The notes below the pieces were generated by a model. That model was not told the DNA's origin. It made no database searches and worked only from the letters and a program-made list of their open reading frames with translations. This document shows, piece by piece, positions 61,314 to 64,000 of a DNA stretch of 64,000 bases. The stretch lies in NCBI GenBank assembly GCA_936450465.1, contig OW388289.1, positions 79,100,593 through 79,164,592 of the forward strand, written 5' to 3'. Position 1 is the stretch's first letter; the number at the start of each line of letters is the position of its first letter. Made by a program: the position numbers and the translations under genes. This DNA is from Gibbula magus. Its lineage: Eukaryota > Mollusca > Gastropoda > Trochida > Trochidae.

Positions 61314-62090
61314 AAAACTGGATTAGTTGTCACATATTCAAATGACGATTATGGCGATATTTTGAGCATTTCGAGCAACAAGAATACCATCACAGATAAC
61401 GTTAACTGATCAGTTACCTTGCAGAAAGATAAGGTCAAGACTATACAGTTTGTGCTTATCCTACTGTCAGGATCATTGGTATACTGTATTGACATAAGGT
61501 AGAACTGGTTTTAACCTATTTAGAAAATAACATTGTTATTTGGAAAATATTTTGAGAACTCATTGCAATGTTTATGTTGTATCTGACTATTCCTTCAAAC
61601 GCGTACTACATGTAAGTGGGGTTTTTTTTATAATAAGTTCTGTTTTGGGGTTATTCCTTCTTTGAAATGGTTGTTGACCATTTACGTTAACATTCAGGAA
61701 ACCTCCATTGCTCCATTGCTTCCTTAACTGTAGCAAGATTAAACAAACAAAAAGAAAACGGCTACGTTGTATTTTGAGAAGGTCTTACGTTTACAAAAGG
61801 TTAATGTTTTATTCTACAGACTTTCATGACTTACGCAAGGATAAGAGAACTATATGCTCAACTGATAACAGAAACAACTTATAATATTATTCTGTTATAT
61901 CATAATATATATATATAATCAGAATGCCTTTTTGAAAAATAATTGGTGTCACTGTACAAGTTAAAATGCCAGCTGTGTCTCTCAACACATCAAATCTTTT
62001 GTGACAGAAGCAGATAATGCAATTGTATTGGAATATTAAATCTGTCTCGTATTTAGGGTATTTGTTCTCTTCATTTTCTTTTTTACATAC

Positions 62091-62096
62091 AATAAA
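62091..62096 (+). terminator. Poly(A) signal candidate for the cytokine gene
   Basis: This is a canonical AATAAA in AT-rich sequence, giving a 3' UTR of roughly 0.8 kb after the stop at 61311-61313. It is the first canonical hexamer I noticed downstream of the stop. Variant signals nearer the stop (an ATTAAA near 61736) cannot be excluded. Confidence 0.4.
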
Positions 62097-64000
62097 ACAT
62101 ATGTCTTGTTATTAAAAGTTTTCCTAAATATTTCGTTGTTATATATCAACGCTTAAATGTGTATAAACATGTGTATTATCCGTCTTTGTTTTACACAAAT
62201 TTGACATTAAATCGGGCCTTGAAAGAACAAGTTACATCACAAATTATAAGTGAATTTTAATCGAAGAGTAATTAATCTCATTAACACTTATCAATTTAAT
62301 TATTTAAATATATGAATTATGAATGATAGATGAACATACATGTATATGCGCAACATTTGTCATCCAAAACATAATAATTCATTGGATATTGAAGGTTTTG
62401 CACTACATTCAAAGGCCTCCAACAAGATTTCAAATCCGATTACAGTTCAACAGATAGTCTGACTGTGACAACATTCATTGCTTCATCAGAGGTTATTTTA
62501 GTTTTCCACTCTCTCTAAATATAAAATCAGCCTTTCAGGAAACAATCCATGTCTGTTGTCAAGGGTACACGTTTTTATTGAGGTAATAATTTATGGATTT
62601 CCCGCAGATGAGACGTTGCTGATTGAATACATCAGCTAAATAGTAAAATACAATGTGGCAAATACAAAACTCTTATAATATAAGTAAGAGAATCCGTTAG
62701 TATTTCTATGAATTGACGATGAATCAACATTCATACCCTGTAGATTGTCTAGAAGTCATATCATCAATACAAATCAATATCTAAAGCTTCGCCACTTATA
62801 GAGCATGTATAACAAACCATGTACTTAAAACATTTGCGGAATTTAATTTTACTCAGCAACTATCACGATCTATGCAGAAACTGGAAATAGCATAACCTGT
62901 TTTTTTATACAAAATCTTAATTTGCCCTCAATTTTCCAATTTGGCTGGATAGATTAAACAACTTTCTCATTACATGCCTAGTTTATGAGCTTCGCATTTC
63001 AATAGATAAACAATGTTTATGTAACAAAAAAACATGTATGTTTCAATCGAAAGGTTTAGAGATTGACAAATTGGCATTTTACTTATAGTTGAAACATGCA
63101 AATAATTAGTGGGTTTTTTTCTGCGATAGATGATTGCTGTTACTTCATTATTTACACATGAAGGCGTTTGGTTCTTGAAAACAATCTGGTGGAAAGTGGA
63201 ATATCATAGATAATTCATAAATGTTATTTTACAGATACATGTACAGCTATTGAATTAAACATGTAGCAGAACGACATTTCAAATTCGCAATTCATTCCAG
63301 AACATGTTTAGATCCTTCACTCAACATCTGTTTTTAGCAAATGAGTTAGATTTTTGAAAATCAATTAGCACCATATAACCATAATCTAATAACAGTGTAT
63401 GGCGCTTTGGCTTCGAGGCATATGTGCATGTAAAGATTAAAATTGGCACTTCAGCAAAATGACACATTTCATTTTCAACTGTTTTAGTCTTGATATGCCC
63501 TTGGATCTACTTATTGACTTTGAAGACGTGGAAATGTAATTGCATATGTACACATATGAAAAAGGTTGCACACACCAACAAGTAGTAGTGATTACACATG
63601 CATTCAAGTAACATGTATGTGTCATCAATGGAATTTAAAACACTAAAGCATTTACTCTCAGCAAATGAATCACGAAAACATAAAACATTCACCAATTAGA
63701 CTTTTCTGTTCATACATTGAAAGTCTTTCTTTTCATATTAGGATGTAGTTCAAAGACAACATACATTGTAGACACATTCTCAATTCAATTACCGACCTAC
63801 AGACAAGACTAAATGGAAATCACAAAGTACTTCTTGCCGAAAGACTTAACACGTTCCCCTTTCTTCTTATATTCCAGAATTAACCGAGTTGTTTAGTTTT
63901 GCAAATTGGACGATTTGCGTTTTGTCCATAGAGAATCGTTAATCATGTTCTACTGTCGTTGTAATAAGTATAACAACATTATCCTTAAACAACCAATGTC
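62097..64000. other. No gene seen downstream of the cytokine candidate
   Basis: AT-rich sequence with no exon I can support. 62400-62550 is a diverged copy of 56660-56820 (CAAGATTTCAAATCCGATTA against GAGGTTTTAAAATCCAATTA, followed by a shared CAGCCTTTCAG block). The short reverse-strand frames near 63.5 kb have no splice context or recognisable domain. Confidence 0.5.

Overview
The window looks like non-bacterial, AT-rich invertebrate DNA. There are no long open frames, no operons and no ribosome-binding-site context. What it has are spliced short exons with GT/AG signals, TATA-type promoters, microsatellites and a dense layer of short DNA transposons. The TTAA-flanked MITEs, the FLYWCH/MULE remnant, the Tc1 element and the AGGTCA-rich dispersed repeats suggest a lophotrochozoan, most likely a mollusc. 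That assignment is inference; nothing here fixes the species.

Layout. (1) 1-16.9 kb and 26.3-45.8 kb are two diverged, collinear copies of one segment (copy A and copy B), offset by about 24-29 kb. Each copy carries two related smaller modules about 9-10 kb apart, so one module occurs four times (about 1.6, 12.1, 27.0 and 36.2 kb). No intact gene can be read in either copy. Two short islands are far better conserved between A and B than their flanks. Several candidate exons lie on the minus strand of copy A, including a possible two-exon secreted glycoprotein (8448-8995). (2) 16.9-26.3 kb separates the copies and holds only repeats: a long (TA)n, an AGGTCA repeat, a 107-bp palindrome, a tRNA-like SINE head and a TTAA MITE. 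(3) Copy B has been interrupted by transposons absent from A: a 391-bp foldback element with a 9-bp target duplication, two inverted copies of one TTAA MITE, a 1,883-bp Tc1-like element with a dead transposase, and a MULE/FLYWCH remnant. (4) 45.8-59.2 kb holds a possible solo LTR, repeats, two small candidate plus-strand exon sets (48.7 and 49.75-50.2 kb), a clean minus-strand signal-peptide exon with its own promoter (51.9-52.2 kb), and a microsatellite-ended foldback at 57 kb.

The best gene in the window is at 59.33-62.1 kb on the plus strand. It has a TATA box, an initiator, a non-coding first exon and three coding exons joined by phase-0 introns. The 228-residue product has a signal peptide, four predicted amphipathic helices, four cysteines and several N-glycosylation sequons. 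Its last helix resembles helix D of the IL-6/CNTF group of long-chain helical cytokines. I read it as a candidate invertebrate helical cytokine, that is, a possible ligand for a gp130/Domeless-type receptor. This is the main item to follow up. The short duplication that brackets it (56.66-56.82 and 62.40-62.55 kb) hints that it arose in a local tandem array.
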